From Streptomyces sp. NBC_01408 (lineage in GTDB: Bacteria > Actinomycetota > Actinomycetes > Streptomycetales > Streptomycetaceae): a DNA stretch of 64,000 nucleotides. The notes beneath the pieces were generated by a model that saw nothing but the letters and a program-made list of their open reading frames with translations, ran no database searches and was not told the DNA's origin. Where the stretch lies: NCBI RefSeq assembly GCF_026340255.1, contig NZ_JAPEPJ010000001.1, forward strand, positions 4,433,501 through 4,497,500, in the 5' to 3' direction. Shown here piece after piece: positions 1 to 10,827 of the stretch. The position numbers were made by a program, and so were the translations under genes. The first letter of the stretch is position 1, and each line of letters opens with the position of its first letter.

Positions 1-918
1 ATCGGCCTGCTCCAGCAGGTGGTGATCGAGGGGGCGGTCGTCACCCCGCTGTGGCCGCCCACGGGCATCGCCCTCGCCTGCCTGCTCCGGCTGGGACTCG
101 GCGTCTGGCCGGGGATCGCCCTCGGCACCTACCTGGTGATCCAGACGATCGGCCCCTTCGAGCCCGTCGGCGTGGGGATCCTCGCGGGCAACACCCTCGC
201 GCCCGTCTGTGCCTGCCTGCTGCTCCGCCTCGCCGGTTTCCGGACCGGGCTGGACCGGCTCCGGGACGGCGTGGCCCTGGTCTTCCTGGGCGGCCTGGTG
301 CCGATGCTGATCAGCGCCACGGTCGGAGCCGGGCTGCTGCGGATCACCGGCAGCATCCCGGCGAGCGGATTCTGGACCACCTGGTGGACCTGGTGGGCGG
401 GAGACGCCATGGGCGTGCTCGTGGTCACGCCGCTGCTCCTGGTCCTGAGCCGGGCCCGCATGCCCCGCGACACCTACCGGTGGGCCGAGGCGAGCGCCCT
501 GGCGGTGACCGCCGTGGCCGTCACCCTCTTGGCGACCAGGAGCGAGCTCGCGCTGCTCTTCCTCGTCTTCCCGGTCCTCATCTGGGCCGCCCTGCGCTTC
601 CAGCTGGCGGGTAGTGCCCCGTGCATGCTGCTGGTGTCCGTACTGGCGAACGCGGCGGCGATCGACCTCATCGGCCCCTTCGCCCGCCACACCCTGACCG
701 AGAGCATGGTCAACCTCCAGGCGCTCAACGGCAGTGCGGCCCTGACCTCCCTGCTGCTGTCGGCGCTCGTCACGGAGCACATCAACATCCGGATGCGGAT
801 CGAACAGGCCTGCCAGGACCTGGCCGAGGTGGTGGACCAGCTCACCTCCGCCCGCGCGACGCCCCGCTGGCCCCCGCCCGAGGTCCCCCCGGGCCCCGGC
901 GATGTCGACGGCCTCTGA
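1..918 (+). CDS. MASE1-domain membrane protein (5' end missing)
   Basis: The reading frame is open to the first base of the window, so the true start lies outside; about 305 codons are visible. The protein is almost entirely hydrophobic with roughly eight membrane segments. The motif LWPPTGIALA near the start, and the WWTWWAGDAMG stretch around residue 128, are hallmarks of MASE1 sensor domains. The last ~40 residues form a short hydrophilic, Pro-rich tail with no GGDEF, kinase or PAS domain attached, so this is a stand-alone MASE1 protein, as is common in Streptomyces. Its ligand is unknown. Start unknown; family assignment fairly safe. Confidence 0.75.
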   Translation: MGLLQQVVIEGAVVTPLWPPTGIALACLLRLGLGVWPGIALGTYLVIQTIGPFEPVGVGILAGNTLAPVCACLLLRLAGFRTGLDRLRDGVALVFLGGLVPMLISATVGAGLLRITGSIPASGFWTTWWTWWAGDAMGVLVVTPLLLVLSRARMPRDTYRWAEASALAVTAVAVTLLATRSELALLFLVFPVLIWAALRFQLAGSAPCMLLVSVLANAAAIDLIGPFARHTLTESMVNLQALNGSAALTSLLLSALVTEHINIRMRIEQACQDLAEVVDQLTSARATPRWPPPEVPPGPGDVDGL

Positions 919-957
919 CCAACTCCCCCCGCATCACCCCCCGCTGTCGCCCCGTCA

Positions 958-990
958 CCCCCCGCCGCTGCGTCCGGCCGGGGGGCTTTT
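958..990 (+). terminator. Rho-independent terminator after the MASE1 gene
   Basis: A 7-bp C/G stem (CCCCCCG at 958-964 with CGGGGGG at 979-985) closes a 14-nt loop and is followed by CTTTT. It lies 40 nt after the MASE1 stop codon. Confidence 0.6.
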
Positions 991-1252
991 CGTATACACA
1001 CGTTCGCGGACGCACACGGGAAGTGCCGTACTTGTGCAGAAGATTCGAAGAGTGTGTCCGTTCCGAGGAGCCGACGGGGAGGTCCCCTTAAGAAACCTTG
1101 TTGAATAAGGCAGAGGGCCTGGGCGACCTTGAATCGCTCCCGTGAATCGGTCAGGGTTTCGAACCAACCCCCGGAGATCTTCCGGCTCCGCAGGGGTTCG
1201 CGCGCCAGCGCGTTTTGACGCCCCACACGTCAACACGAGGAGCACCTTCTTC
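991..1252 (+). other. Non-coding upstream region of the subtilisin gene
   Basis: Together with the terminator this makes 334 bases without a convincing gene (919-1252). Short open frames here lack ribosome sites and codon bias. It must hold the promoter of the downstream protease, but I see no clear -35/-10 pair. The only clear signal is GAGGAG at 1237-1242, the ribosome site of the protease. Confidence 0.5.
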
Positions 1253-2467
1253 ATGTCAACTCACAGGAACACCCGCACCCGGTCCCGCCGGATCCGCCTT
1301 CTGGCGGTCTTCACGGGGGTCGCGACCGCGGCCGGCGCCGGAATACTCTTAACTCCCTTCGCCGGTGCGACGACTCCGGCCGAGGGAACGGTGTACGGAC
1401 TCGGCGCGCCCGGCGCGCTCAGCGGCAGCTACATCGTGATGCTCGACCGGGACGCGGACAAGCAGGCGCTCGCCAAGAAGTACGGCGGCGAACTGCGGCG
1501 CGAGTACAGCTCCGCGGTCAACGGCTTCTCGGCGTCCGGGCTTTCGGAGGCCGACGCCAAACGGCTGGCGGCCGACCCCACTGTCGACAAGGTCGTCCAG
1601 AACAAGACGTTCTCGCTGAACACCACCCAGCAGAACCCGCCGTCCTGGGGCCTGGACCGCATCGACCAGACGGCGACGCCCGGGGACAAGAAGTACACGT
1701 ACCCCGACGCGGGCGGCGAGGGCGTGACGGCGTACGTCATCGACACCGGAGTCCGGATCACGCACAAGGACTTCGGCGGACGGGCCCAGCACGGCTTCGA
1801 CGCCGTGGACAACGACCAGAGCGCGGACGACGGGAACGGCCACGGCACGCACGTCGCGGGCACCGTCGCGGGCGAGGCCCACGGCGTGGCGAAGAAGGCG
1901 AAGATCGTCGCCGTCCGCGTGCTCGACGACAACGGCTCCGGCACCACCGAGCAGGTCGTCGCGGGCATCGACTGGGTCACCAAGAACCACAACGGGCCCT
2001 CCGTGGCCAACATGAGCCTCGGCGGCGGCGCCGACGAGGCGCTCGACGAGGCGGTGCGCAGGGCCGTCGCCGGCGGTGTCACCTTCGCCGTCGCCGCGGG
2101 CAACGAGTCGAGCGACGCGGGACAGGGCTCGCCCTCGCGCGTCCGGGAGGCCGTCACGGTGGCCTCCAGCACGGCGGACGACTCCCAGTCCTCCTTCTCC
2201 AACTTCGGCTCCGTCGTGGACCTCTACGCACCCGGCTCGGACATCACCTCGGCCTGGAACGACAGCGACACGGGTACGAAGACCATCTCGGGGACGTCCA
2301 TGGCGGCCCCGCACGTCGCCGGAGCGGCGGCCCTCTACCTGGCCGCCCACAAGGACGCCACACCGGCGCAGGTCTCCGAGGCCCTGACCACCGGGGCCAC
2401 CGCTGGCAAGATCACCAACCCCAGCACGGGCACCCCGAACAAGCTGCTGAAGGTGTCCGCCCAGTAG
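1253..2467 (+). CDS. Secreted subtilisin-like serine protease (S8, aqualysin type)
   Basis: A 404-aa extracellular endopeptidase. An N-terminal signal peptide (RRIRLLAVFTGVATAAG followed by a hydrophobic run) is followed by an I9 inhibitor propeptide (about residues 57-120) that would act as chaperone and be cut off on maturation. The catalytic triad is visible: Asp164 (VIDTG), His197 (GHGTHVAG) and Ser349 (SGTSMAAPH). Length fits the S8A family. The ATG at 1253 is chosen over an upstream in-frame GTG at 1142 because GAGGAG lies 10 nt before it and because the signal peptide begins there. Single gene with a strong hairpin after it. Confidence 0.92.
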   Translation: MSTHRNTRTRSRRIRLLAVFTGVATAAGAGILLTPFAGATTPAEGTVYGLGAPGALSGSYIVMLDRDADKQALAKKYGGELRREYSSAVNGFSASGLSEADAKRLAADPTVDKVVQNKTFSLNTTQQNPPSWGLDRIDQTATPGDKKYTYPDAGGEGVTAYVIDTGVRITHKDFGGRAQHGFDAVDNDQSADDGNGHGTHVAGTVAGEAHGVAKKAKIVAVRVLDDNGSGTTEQVVAGIDWVTKNHNGPSVANMSLGGGADEALDEAVRRAVAGGVTFAVAAGNESSDAGQGSPSRVREAVTVASSTADDSQSSFSNFGSVVDLYAPGSDITSAWNDSDTGTKTISGTSMAAPHVAGAAALYLAAHKDATPAQVSEALTTGATAGKITNPSTGTPNKLLKVSAQ

Positions 2468-2484
2468 CGGGCCGCCGAAGCGGG

Positions 2485-2526
2485 CCGGAGGCCGTCGCAC
2501 CCCTTCACGGGTGCGGCGGCCTCCGG
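2485..2526. terminator. Bidirectional hairpin between convergent genes
   Basis: CCGGAGGCCG...CGCACCC pairs with GGGTGCG...CGGCCTCCGG (about 18 bp, one mismatch) around a short loop. It lies between the protease and the convergent betaine transporter operon. There is no T-run, as is usual in Streptomyces. Confidence 0.65.
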
Positions 2527-2547
2527 CGGTTCCCGGAACCGGGCGGA

Positions 2548-3534
2548 TCAGTTCAGCCACGGCTCCCACACCGCGCGGTTGCCCTCCACCCACTTCTTCG
2601 CCGCCTGCTCCGGCGACAGCTTCTCCTCGGCGATCATCAGGGACACCTCGTTCTGGTCCTGCGTCGTCCAGCGGAACGCCTTCAGGAACGCGGCCGCCTT
2701 CCCGCCCGACTGCGCGAAGCGGGCGTTGAGGAACTTCTGCAGCGGCGTGTGCGGATAGGCACAGGCGACCGCCTCCGGATCGGCGTCGCAGCCCGGCGTG
2801 TACGCGGGGAGCTCCACCTCCGTCATCGGGACCCGCTCGAACAGCCACTGCGGCTTGTACCAGTAGGTCAGGAACGGCTTGCGTTCCTTCGCGAACTGCT
2901 TGATCTGGGTGATCTGCGCGGCCTCGGACCCGGCGAAGACGACCTCGAAGTCCAGGTCCAGGTTCTTCACCAGCGCCTTGTCGTTCGTGATGTAGGAAGG
3001 GGAGCCGTCGAGCAGCTGCCCCTTGCCGCGGCTCTCGGGCGTGCGCAGCTGGTCCGCGTACTTGTCGAGGTTCTTCCAGTCGGTGACGTCCGGATGCGCC
3101 TCGGCGAAGTAGGTGGGGACGAACCACCCGATGTGGCCGGTCACTCCCAGCTCGCCGCCCGGCTCGATGGTCTTCTTGCCCTCGACGTACCGCTTCTCCT
3201 GCTCGGGGTGGCCCCAGTCCTCCAGGATCGCGTCGACGCGGCCCTGGCTGAGCGCGTCCCACGCGGGGACCTCGTCGACCTGGACGGTGTCCACGCGGTA
3301 GCCGAGCTCGTGCTTGAGCAGATATGCGGCGACGGCGGTGTTCGCCTGGGCGCCGACCCAGGACTGCACGGAGAGCGTGACGGTCTTTGCGTCCTCGGCG
3401 GCCGCGTACGGGGAGGACTGGCGGGTCATGTCGGCCGCGCCGCAGCCGGTGAGCAGCGCGAGGCAGCCCACGGCGGCGGTCAGGGCGGTACGGGTACGGC
3501 GGCGCGGGGCGCGCCCCTGCTGTCGGTCCGGCAT
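2548..3534 (-). CDS. Glycine betaine/choline ABC transporter substrate-binding lipoprotein (OpuAC/ProX type)
   Basis: A 328-aa lipoprotein that would capture quaternary ammonium compounds outside the membrane. The signal peptide ends in a lipobox LLTGC with Cys31 as the lipidated residue. The body matches the OpuAC family: LEDWGHPEQ, the aromatic stretch GHIGWFVPTYF and FLTYWYKPQWLFERV carry the Trp/Tyr residues that usually form the cation cage. The ATG at 3532-3534 is one base after the permease stop (TGA-C-ATG), so translation is probably coupled. Last gene of the betaine operon. Confidence 0.92.
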   Translation of the reverse strand: MPDRQQGRAPRRRTRTALTAAVGCLALLTGCGAADMTRQSSPYAAAEDAKTVTLSVQSWVGAQANTAVAAYLLKHELGYRVDTVQVDEVPAWDALSQGRVDAILEDWGHPEQEKRYVEGKKTIEPGGELGVTGHIGWFVPTYFAEAHPDVTDWKNLDKYADQLRTPESRGKGQLLDGSPSYITNDKALVKNLDLDFEVVFAGSEAAQITQIKQFAKERKPFLTYWYKPQWLFERVPMTEVELPAYTPGCDADPEAVACAYPHTPLQKFLNARFAQSGGKAAAFLKAFRWTTQDQNEVSLMIAEEKLSPEQAAKKWVEGNRAVWEPWLN

Positions 3535-3535
3535 G

Positions 3536-5590
3536 TCAGGCCTCCTTCGCGGGCTGGGTGACACGGTCGAGCACCAGGCCCAGGCAGACGATCGCGGCGC
3601 CCGCCACCAGTCCGGTGGCCAGGTCGCCCTGGGCGAGACCGAGGACGACCTCGTAGCCCAGCGCGCCACCGCCCACCAGGCCGCCGATGATGACGACGGC
3701 GAGGACGAGGACCACCGCCTGATTGACCGCCAGCAGCAACGCGGGCCGCGCCAGCGGAAGTTGCACCTGCCGCAGCTGCTGCGAGCGGGTGGCCCCGAGC
3801 GAGCGCGCCGACTCCAGGGCCGCCGGGTTCACCTCGGCCAGCCCCTGGACGGTGATGCGCACGACGGCGGGCAGCGAGTACACGACGGCGGCAGCCGCGG
3901 CGGGCGCCCGCCCGACGCCGAACAGGGCGACCACCGGGATGAGGTAGACGAACTGCGGCATGGTCTGGCACACGTCGAGCACCGGACGCAGCAGCCGCTG
4001 GGCACGGGCGCTGCGCGCGGCCCCGACGGCGATCGCGAAGCCGAGCACCAGGGTGACGGCGACGGCGGCGAGCACCTGCGAGAGCGTGTCGAGCGAGGCC
4101 TCCCACACCCCGAGGACGCCGATGGCGGCCATGGCGAGGACGGCGGTCAGCGCGGTGCGCCAGGTGCCGGCGAGCAGACCCAGCGCGGCGACCAGCAGCA
4201 GCACCAGCCACCACGGCAGGGCCTGGAGCCCGCTGCGCAGCGGGTCGAGGACCCAGCCGGTGAAGCCGGCCGCCCACTGCGCGGTGCCACCGACCACGGG
4301 CACGCCGGAGTAGAGGTGGTCGGTCATCCAGGCGACCGCGCGGTTGACGGGCTCCGCGATCGGTACGGTCCAGGACCCCGGCCACAGCGAGGTGCCCAGC
4401 ATGCGGCCCGCGACCGCGACGGCGACCGCCGCGAGGACCGTGAGCAGGCGCCCGTACCATCCGGCGAACACCCGCCGCAGCAGGTGCTGCTCCTCGGGGT
4501 CGACCGGGTCGGTGCCCAGCCGGCGGCCCGCCGCGTCGGCGGTGCGGTCCAGCACCACGGCGAGCAGCACGATGGGGATCCCGGCGGCGAGCGCGGCACC
4601 CACGTCGACCGAGGCGAGGGCCTGGTAGACCCGGTCGCCGAGACCGCCCGCGCCGATCACGGAGGCGATGACGGCCATCGACAGCCCCGTCATCACGGCC
4701 TGGTTGACGCCCAGCAGGAGCTTCGGCAGGGCCAGCGGGAGCCGCGCGGTCAGCAGGCGCTGCCGTCCGGTCGCGCCGAGCGAGGCCGAGGCCTCCAGCA
4801 CACCGGCGTCGGCCCCGCGCAGCCCGAGCGCGGTGAGCCGGGCCATCGGCGGGGCGGCGTACACCACGGTGGCGAGCACGGCGGCGGGCACGCCGATGCC
4901 GAAGACCAGCACCACCGGCAGCAGGTACGCGAAGGCGGGCAGCACCTGCATGGTGTCCAGGACCGGGCGCAGCGCTCGGTCGGCCCGCGGGGAGAGCCCC
5001 GCGGCCAGCCCGAGCAGGCCGCCGACCACCACGGACGAGGCGACGGCCACGACCATCAGCGCGAGGGTCTGCATCGTCGGTACCCACATGCCGAGCAGCC
5101 CGCAGGCGGCGAACGCGGCGACGCAGGTCAGGGCGAGGCGGACGCCCGCGAGGCGCCAGGCGACCAGCCCGGCCAACGCGGTGACGCCCGTCCAGCCCGC
5201 GGCGAGCAGCACCACGTAGACGGCGCGGACCGACACCACCACGGCGTTGCTGACGTGGCCGAAGAAGTAGAGGAAGAGCGGGTGGCTGTCCCGGTTGTCG
5301 ATGATCCAGTCGCCGGCCCGGCCGAGCGGCCCGGACAGGTCGACGGCCAGCGCGGCCGGCCAGCTGCCCGCACCGGGCAGGACGAGCGCGAGCGGTACGA
5401 GGACCAGCGCGGCCACCGCGAGGGGCAGCAGCGTGCGCCCGGTGCGGCGCGCGAGCAGGGCCCGCACCCGGCGGGCCGGGGAAGCCGGAGCCGTGCTCCG
5501 GCGGCGCCCGGAGGTTCCGGGCCGGGCGGCCGGGCGGCCGGGCCGCCCCGGCTCGCCGGGCTCCCGTACGGACGTGGTGGTCGTGGTCAT
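3536..5590 (-). CDS. Betaine ABC transporter permease, two ProW domains fused
   Basis: A 684-aa membrane protein with two tandem BPD_transp_1 permease halves. Each half has its own EAA loop: LEASASLGATGRQ in the first and LESARSLGATRSQQ in the second, each followed by LPLA-P. Ordinary ProW/OpuAB is about 280 aa with one domain acting as a homodimer, so this is an internal fusion of a duplicated permease. The two halves are clearly diverged. Start ATG at 5590 has a strong ribosome site (GGGGGAGGTGG, about 6 nt spacing). It sits between the ATPase gene (47-nt gap) and the lipoprotein gene. Confidence 0.9.
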   Translation of the reverse strand: MTTTTTSVREPGEPGRPGRPAARPGTSGRRRSTAPASPARRVRALLARRTGRTLLPLAVAALVLVPLALVLPGAGSWPAALAVDLSGPLGRAGDWIIDNRDSHPLFLYFFGHVSNAVVVSVRAVYVVLLAAGWTGVTALAGLVAWRLAGVRLALTCVAAFAACGLLGMWVPTMQTLALMVVAVASSVVVGGLLGLAAGLSPRADRALRPVLDTMQVLPAFAYLLPVVLVFGIGVPAAVLATVVYAAPPMARLTALGLRGADAGVLEASASLGATGRQRLLTARLPLALPKLLLGVNQAVMTGLSMAVIASVIGAGGLGDRVYQALASVDVGAALAAGIPIVLLAVVLDRTADAAGRRLGTDPVDPEEQHLLRRVFAGWYGRLLTVLAAVAVAVAGRMLGTSLWPGSWTVPIAEPVNRAVAWMTDHLYSGVPVVGGTAQWAAGFTGWVLDPLRSGLQALPWWLVLLLVAALGLLAGTWRTALTAVLAMAAIGVLGVWEASLDTLSQVLAAVAVTLVLGFAIAVGAARSARAQRLLRPVLDVCQTMPQFVYLIPVVALFGVGRAPAAAAAVVYSLPAVVRITVQGLAEVNPAALESARSLGATRSQQLRQVQLPLARPALLLAVNQAVVLVLAVVIIGGLVGGGALGYEVVLGLAQGDLATGLVAGAAIVCLGLVLDRVTQPAKEA

Positions 5591-5636
5591 CCGCGCCACC
5601 TCCCCCGGCCGGGAACGGGGACACACGTACGGTCCC

Positions 5637-6736
<1,100 letters not shown>

Positions 6737-6740
<4 letters not shown>

Positions 6741-8314
6741 CGGGCCTCGCCGCCCAGCAGCTCGGCGGCTTTCTCGCCGACCATGAGTACTCCGATCATC
6801 GGGTTGACAGCGGGCATCGTGGGGAAGACGGAGGCGTCGGCGATCCGGACGCCGTCGAGCCCGCGGATCTTCAGGTCCGGGCCCACCACGGCGGTCTCGT
6901 CATCGGCGGCGCCCATCTTGCAGGTCCCGGCGGGGTGGTAGACGGTATGGGCCACCGAGCGGGCGTACGCGCTGAGTTCCTCGTCGCCGGTGATCTCCGG
7001 GCCCGGGCAGACCTCGCGCCGCAGCCAGCCCGCCAGCGGCTCGGTCGCGGCGATCTCGCGGGCCAGCTTGATGCCGTCCACCAGCGTCCGGCCGTCGTAG
7101 TCCTCCTCGTCCGTGAAGTACCGGAAGTCGAGGGCCGGTTTGACCTCGGGGTCCGCGCTGGTGAGGTAGAGGCGGCCGCGGCTGCGCGGCTTGGGGATGT
7201 TGGGGGTCATCGAGACGCCGTGCGCGGGGCGTTCGTAGCCCAGTCGCTCCGGGTTGTCGGTGAAGGGGATCTGGTAGAAGTGGAACATCAGGTCCGGCCC
7301 GGGGGAGTCCGGGTCGCGCCGGACGAACAGCCCCGCGTCGCTGTCCATCGCGGAGTTCTCGGGGATCGGCCCGTCCGTCTCCCAGACGATCACCGACTCG
7401 GGGTGGTCGAGCAGGTTCTCGCCGACCCCGGGCAGATCGTGGACCGGGGGTATGCCGAGGGCCTCCAGGTCCTCGCGCGGGCCGATGCCGGAGTGCAGCA
7501 GCAGCCGCGGGGTGTCGACGGCGCCCGCGCACACCAGCACCTCGCGGCGGGCGGTGACCAGCGACCGGGTGCCGTCCTTGTCCCGTACGTGCACTCCCCG
7601 GACCCGGGTGCCGTCCAGCTCCAGGCGGTAGGCCCAGGTCTCCAGCAGCAGACGGAGGTTGGGCCGGCTGTCCATGACCGGGTGGAGGTAGGCCACCGAG
7701 GCCGAAGAGCGTTTGTTGGTCTCCGGGTGGTAGGCGAGGTCGAAGAAACCGGCGCCCTCGTGGAACGGCTTCCGGTTGAAGCCCTCGACACGGGGCACGC
7801 CCAGCGCGCCCCGGGCGGCCTCCACGAAGTCGGAGGCGATGGCGTTGCGGTCCGCCTCGCCGACCGGGACGATGTTGTTGAGGAGCCGGTCGAAGTACGG
7901 CTCCATGGCGGCCGCGTGCCACCCTTCGGCGCCCGCGGCCGACCACTCGTCCCAGTCGGAGGGCAGCGGCTTGAAGGCGATGAGGGTGTTGTGCGAGGAG
8001 CAGCCGCCGAGTACGCGGGCCCGGCTGTGCCGGATGTGCGAGTTGCCGCGGGGCTGTTCGGTGGTGGGGTAGTCGTAGTCGAGTTCCCCGCCGAGCAGGC
8101 CCATCCAGCGGCGCAGGGTGAGCACGTCGGGGCGGTCGACGTCACTCGGCCCGCCCTCGATGACGGCGACGGTGACGTCCGGGTCCTCGGTGAGGCGCGA
8201 GGCGATCACCGAACCGGCGGTGCCGCCGCCGACGACGACGTAGTCGTACGCCTGCTCGTCCTCGCGCTCACGTTCGTGCTCGTGCTCGGGGTGCTGCGTC
8301 GTGGTCGTGGTCAT
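6737..8314 (-). CDS. betA: GMC-family choline dehydrogenase
   Basis: A 525-aa FAD enzyme predicted to oxidise choline to betaine aldehyde. The FAD-binding Rossmann motif is [15 protein letters not shown] (residues ~26-40). GMC landmarks include the [14 protein letters not shown] region and the C-terminal active-site [10 protein letters not shown]. The first 20 residues are a low-complexity Thr then His/Glu/Arg tract. Position between betaine aldehyde dehydrogenase and a betaine transporter supports the substrate; motif reading alone could not tell it from other GMC alcohol oxidases. Start is 13 nt after the betB stop. Confidence 0.85.
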
Positions 8315-8327
8315 CTCTCTTGCCCTT

Positions 8328-9812
8328 TCAGCCCGCGAACCAGCGCACGGGGCGCGGAGCGAGGTTCTGGTAGACGTGCTTCGTCTCGCGGTACTCGGCG
8401 AGGCCGGCCGGGCCGAGCTCGCGCCCGATGCCGGACTTGCCGAAGCCGCCCCACTCGGCCTGCGGCAGGTAGGGGTGGAAGTCGTTGATCCAGACGGTGC
8501 CGTGGCGCAGCCGCCCGGCCACCCGCCGGGCGCGGCCCTGGTCCGCCGTCCACACCCCGCCGGCCAGCCCGTACTCGGTGTCGTTGGCCAGGGCGACGGC
8601 CTCGGCCTCGGTACGGAAGGTCTCCACGGTCAGGACCGGCCCGAAGACCTCCTCCCGTACGACCCGCATCCCGCGGTGGCAGCGGTCGAGGACGGTCGGG
8701 CGGTAGAAGTGGCCGGGCCCCTCGGGGCGTCGGCCCCCGGCGCGCAGTACGGCGCCCTCCTCGAGCGCGGAGGCCACGTACGCCTCGGTCCGCGCGAGCT
8801 GGGCGGCCGAGACCAGCGGTCCGCACTCCACGCCCGGGTCGGTGCCGCGGCCGAGGCGGATCCGGTCGGCGCGGCGGGCGAGTTCGGCGACGAACCGCTC
8901 GCTCAGCGACTCCTCGATGATCAGCCGCGAACCGGCCGAGCACACCTGGCCGCTGTGCAGGAAGGCCGCGTTGAGGGCCTGGTCGACGGCGGTGTCGAAA
9001 CCCGCCTCGGTGGCGCACGCGTCGGCGAAGACCACATTGGGGTTCTTCCCGCCGAGTTCCAGGGCCACCTTCTTGACCGTGTCGGCGGCCGCGCGCATGA
9101 CCTTCGTACCGCTGGCGAGGCCGCCGGTGAAGGAGACCAGGTCGACGTCGGGGTGCTCGGCCAGGCGCGCGCCGACCGGATCGCCGGGGCCGGTCACCAG
9201 ATTGGCGACACCGGCGGGCAGACCCGCCTCCACCAGCAGCCCGATCAGCGCCACCGTGGTCAGGGGGGTGATCTCGCTCGGCTTGATCACGAAGGTGTTG
9301 CCCGCCGCCAGGGCCGGTGCGATCTTCCAGCTGGCCTGTAGCAGCGGAAAGTTCCACGGGGTGATCAGGGCGCACACCCCGACCGGCTCGTGCACGACCA
9401 CGCTGTGGATCTCGGGGGAGCCGGCGTCCACGACGCGCCCGGCGCCCTCGTTGACGACGAGGTCGGCGAAGTAGCGGAAGGCGTCGCTGACGCAGTCCAC
9501 GTCGATGCGGCCCTCTTCGAGCGTCTTGCCCGCGTCCCGGCTCTCCAGGAGCCCGATGCGCTCGCGGTCGCGCTGGAGCAGGTCGGCCGTACGGCGCAGC
9601 AGCGCGGCGCGCTCGGCGACCGGGGTGCCCGGCCACTCGCCGGCGTCGAAGGCGGCCCGTGCGGCGCCGACGGCCGCGTCGGTGTCCGCCGCGCCGCCCT
9701 CGGCGACCACGGCGAAGGGCTCGGCGTCCGCGGGGTCCAGGACCTCCCTGACCGCCCCCGACACGGCCGGCCGCCAGGTCCCGGCGATGTGAATGGTCTT
9801 CTCTTCCGACAC
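8328..9812 (-). CDS. betB: Betaine aldehyde dehydrogenase
   Basis: A 494-aa NAD(P)-dependent aldehyde dehydrogenase, predicted to convert betaine aldehyde to glycine betaine. Catalytic Cys291 lies in SGQVCSAGSR and the general base Glu252 in LELGGKNP; ITPWNFPLLQ forms part of the cofactor site. The GTG start at 9812 is chosen because GGAGGT lies 10 nt upstream; a longer frame runs to 9905 without a ribosome site. First gene of the minus-strand operon betB-betA-ATPase-permease-lipoprotein, divergent from an IclR regulator. Confidence 0.88.
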   Translation of the reverse strand: MSEEKTIHIAGTWRPAVSGAVREVLDPADAEPFAVVAEGGAADTDAAVGAARAAFDAGEWPGTPVAERAALLRRTADLLQRDRERIGLLESRDAGKTLEEGRIDVDCVSDAFRYFADLVVNEGAGRVVDAGSPEIHSVVVHEPVGVCALITPWNFPLLQASWKIAPALAAGNTFVIKPSEITPLTTVALIGLLVEAGLPAGVANLVTGPGDPVGARLAEHPDVDLVSFTGGLASGTKVMRAAADTVKKVALELGGKNPNVVFADACATEAGFDTAVDQALNAAFLHSGQVCSAGSRLIIEESLSERFVAELARRADRIRLGRGTDPGVECGPLVSAAQLARTEAYVASALEEGAVLRAGGRRPEGPGHFYRPTVLDRCHRGMRVVREEVFGPVLTVETFRTEAEAVALANDTEYGLAGGVWTADQGRARRVAGRLRHGTVWINDFHPYLPQAEWGGFGKSGIGRELGPAGLAEYRETKHVYQNLAPRPVRWFAG

Positions 9813-9907
9813 GACGCGCTGTACCTCCGGTTCCGGCACCGCGGTGGGCCCGCGGTGGTCTCGCAAGAACCGCGCGTGCCCCGTGCCCCCGGAGTCATGT
9901 CCCATCC

Positions 9908-9922
9908 GTCACTCGAAGTGAC
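9908..9922. promoter_or_regulatory. Perfect inverted repeat between betB and the IclR gene
   Basis: GTCACT-CGA-AGTGAC, a 6-3-6 perfect palindrome, lies about 95 nt from each start in the 202-nt divergent intergenic region. A further GTCAC half-site follows just downstream. It is the best candidate operator for the adjacent IclR protein; this is inferred from position and symmetry only. Confidence 0.45.
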
Positions 9923-10014
9923 AGGAGTCACGTCGGGCGGGCTGTTTCGGAGGGCCGCGCCCGGACCCGTAGGCTCGTGTTCCGTCGTGCCGTTCGCCCC
10001 GGGGGGAAGCCGCC

Positions 10015-10752
10015 ATGCCGCAGACCGGTCCGCAGTCCGTCGACCGCGCACTGGCGCTCCTCGACGCCGTGGCCGATACGACGGGTCCGGTCAGCGCCAA
10101 GGCGCTGGCGCGGCAGGCGGGCTGCTCGCTGTCCACCGCCTACCACCTGCTGGCCCCGCTCACGGAGCGTGGCTACCTCCTGCGCACACCGCGCGGATAC
10201 GTGCCGGGACCGCGCATCCCCCGGCTGCACCGGGACTACCTTCGCCATCTGGAGCCCGCCGGGCGGATGACCGACCTGCTGGCCCGGCTGCGCCGGGCCA
10301 CCGGCGCCGAGGCGTACTACACGGCCTACCGGGGCGGCCTCATCACCGTCGTCGACACCACCGCCCCGGTCACGGACACCGCCAACCCCTTCGGGCCGGG
10401 GCGCGAGACCCGGGCGCACGCCACCGCGCACGGCAAGGCGCTGCTCGCGGAGCTGCCCCGGCCGGCCCGGCGGCGCTACCTCGCCGAGCACGGGATGGCC
10501 CGCCTGACCGGCTCGACCATCGTCAGCGCCGACGCCCTGGAGGCGGAGCTGGCCCGGGTGCGCGGGCAGGGCTACGCGGTCTCGCTCGGGGAGGCCGATC
10601 CCGCGTACACCTGCGTGGCCGTGGCCCTGCCCCGGCCGCGCGAGGACGACGCCGTGCACGCCCTGTCGGTGTCACTGCCCACCGAGGAGTTCCGGCGGCG
10701 CCCGGCGGAGATCCGTACCGCGCTCGCGCGGGCCGCGGCACTGAGTCCCTGA
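10015..10752 (+). CDS. IclR-family transcriptional regulator
   Basis: A 245-aa regulator with an N-terminal winged helix-turn-helix (residues ~5-60, including SAKALARQAGCSLSTAYHLL) and a C-terminal IclR effector domain (~75-240) containing the conserved HATAHGKALLAEL segment. It is transcribed divergently from the betaine operon, so it probably controls that operon and itself. In Streptomyces the choline/betaine genes are often controlled by IclR proteins rather than by BetI. ATG at 10015 follows a G-rich ribosome site. Confidence 0.88.
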   Translation: MPQTGPQSVDRALALLDAVADTTGPVSAKALARQAGCSLSTAYHLLAPLTERGYLLRTPRGYVPGPRIPRLHRDYLRHLEPAGRMTDLLARLRRATGAEAYYTAYRGGLITVVDTTAPVTDTANPFGPGRETRAHATAHGKALLAELPRPARRRYLAEHGMARLTGSTIVSADALEAELARVRGQGYAVSLGEADPAYTCVAVALPRPREDDAVHALSVSLPTEEFRRRPAEIRTALARAAALSP

Positions 10753-10759
10753 CGGGGGT

Positions 10760-10812
10760 TTCCGGCCCTGCCGGAATCCGGCCGGACCCGGGGTGCGGCC
10801 CCCGGCTCCGGC
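10760..10812 (+). terminator. Two consecutive G/C hairpins, possible terminator
   Basis: TTCCGGC-CCT-GCCGGAA (10760-10776) is followed at once by a second stem, GCCGGA...CGGGG with CCCCG...TCCGGC (10781-10812). They fill the gap after the IclR gene and end 15 nt before the next start. There is no T-tract. Confidence 0.35.
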
Positions 10813-10827
10813 TGCCAGGCTGAAGCC

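Noticed and set aside
1142..1252. N-terminal extension of the subtilisin
   Set aside because: No ribosome site at the upstream GTG, and the extension would put 37 residues before the signal peptide.
8260..8314. Matching MTTTTT starts of betA and the fused permease
   Set aside because: The shared ATG-ACC-ACG run is short and codon-level; the sequences diverge at once, so no duplication is implied.
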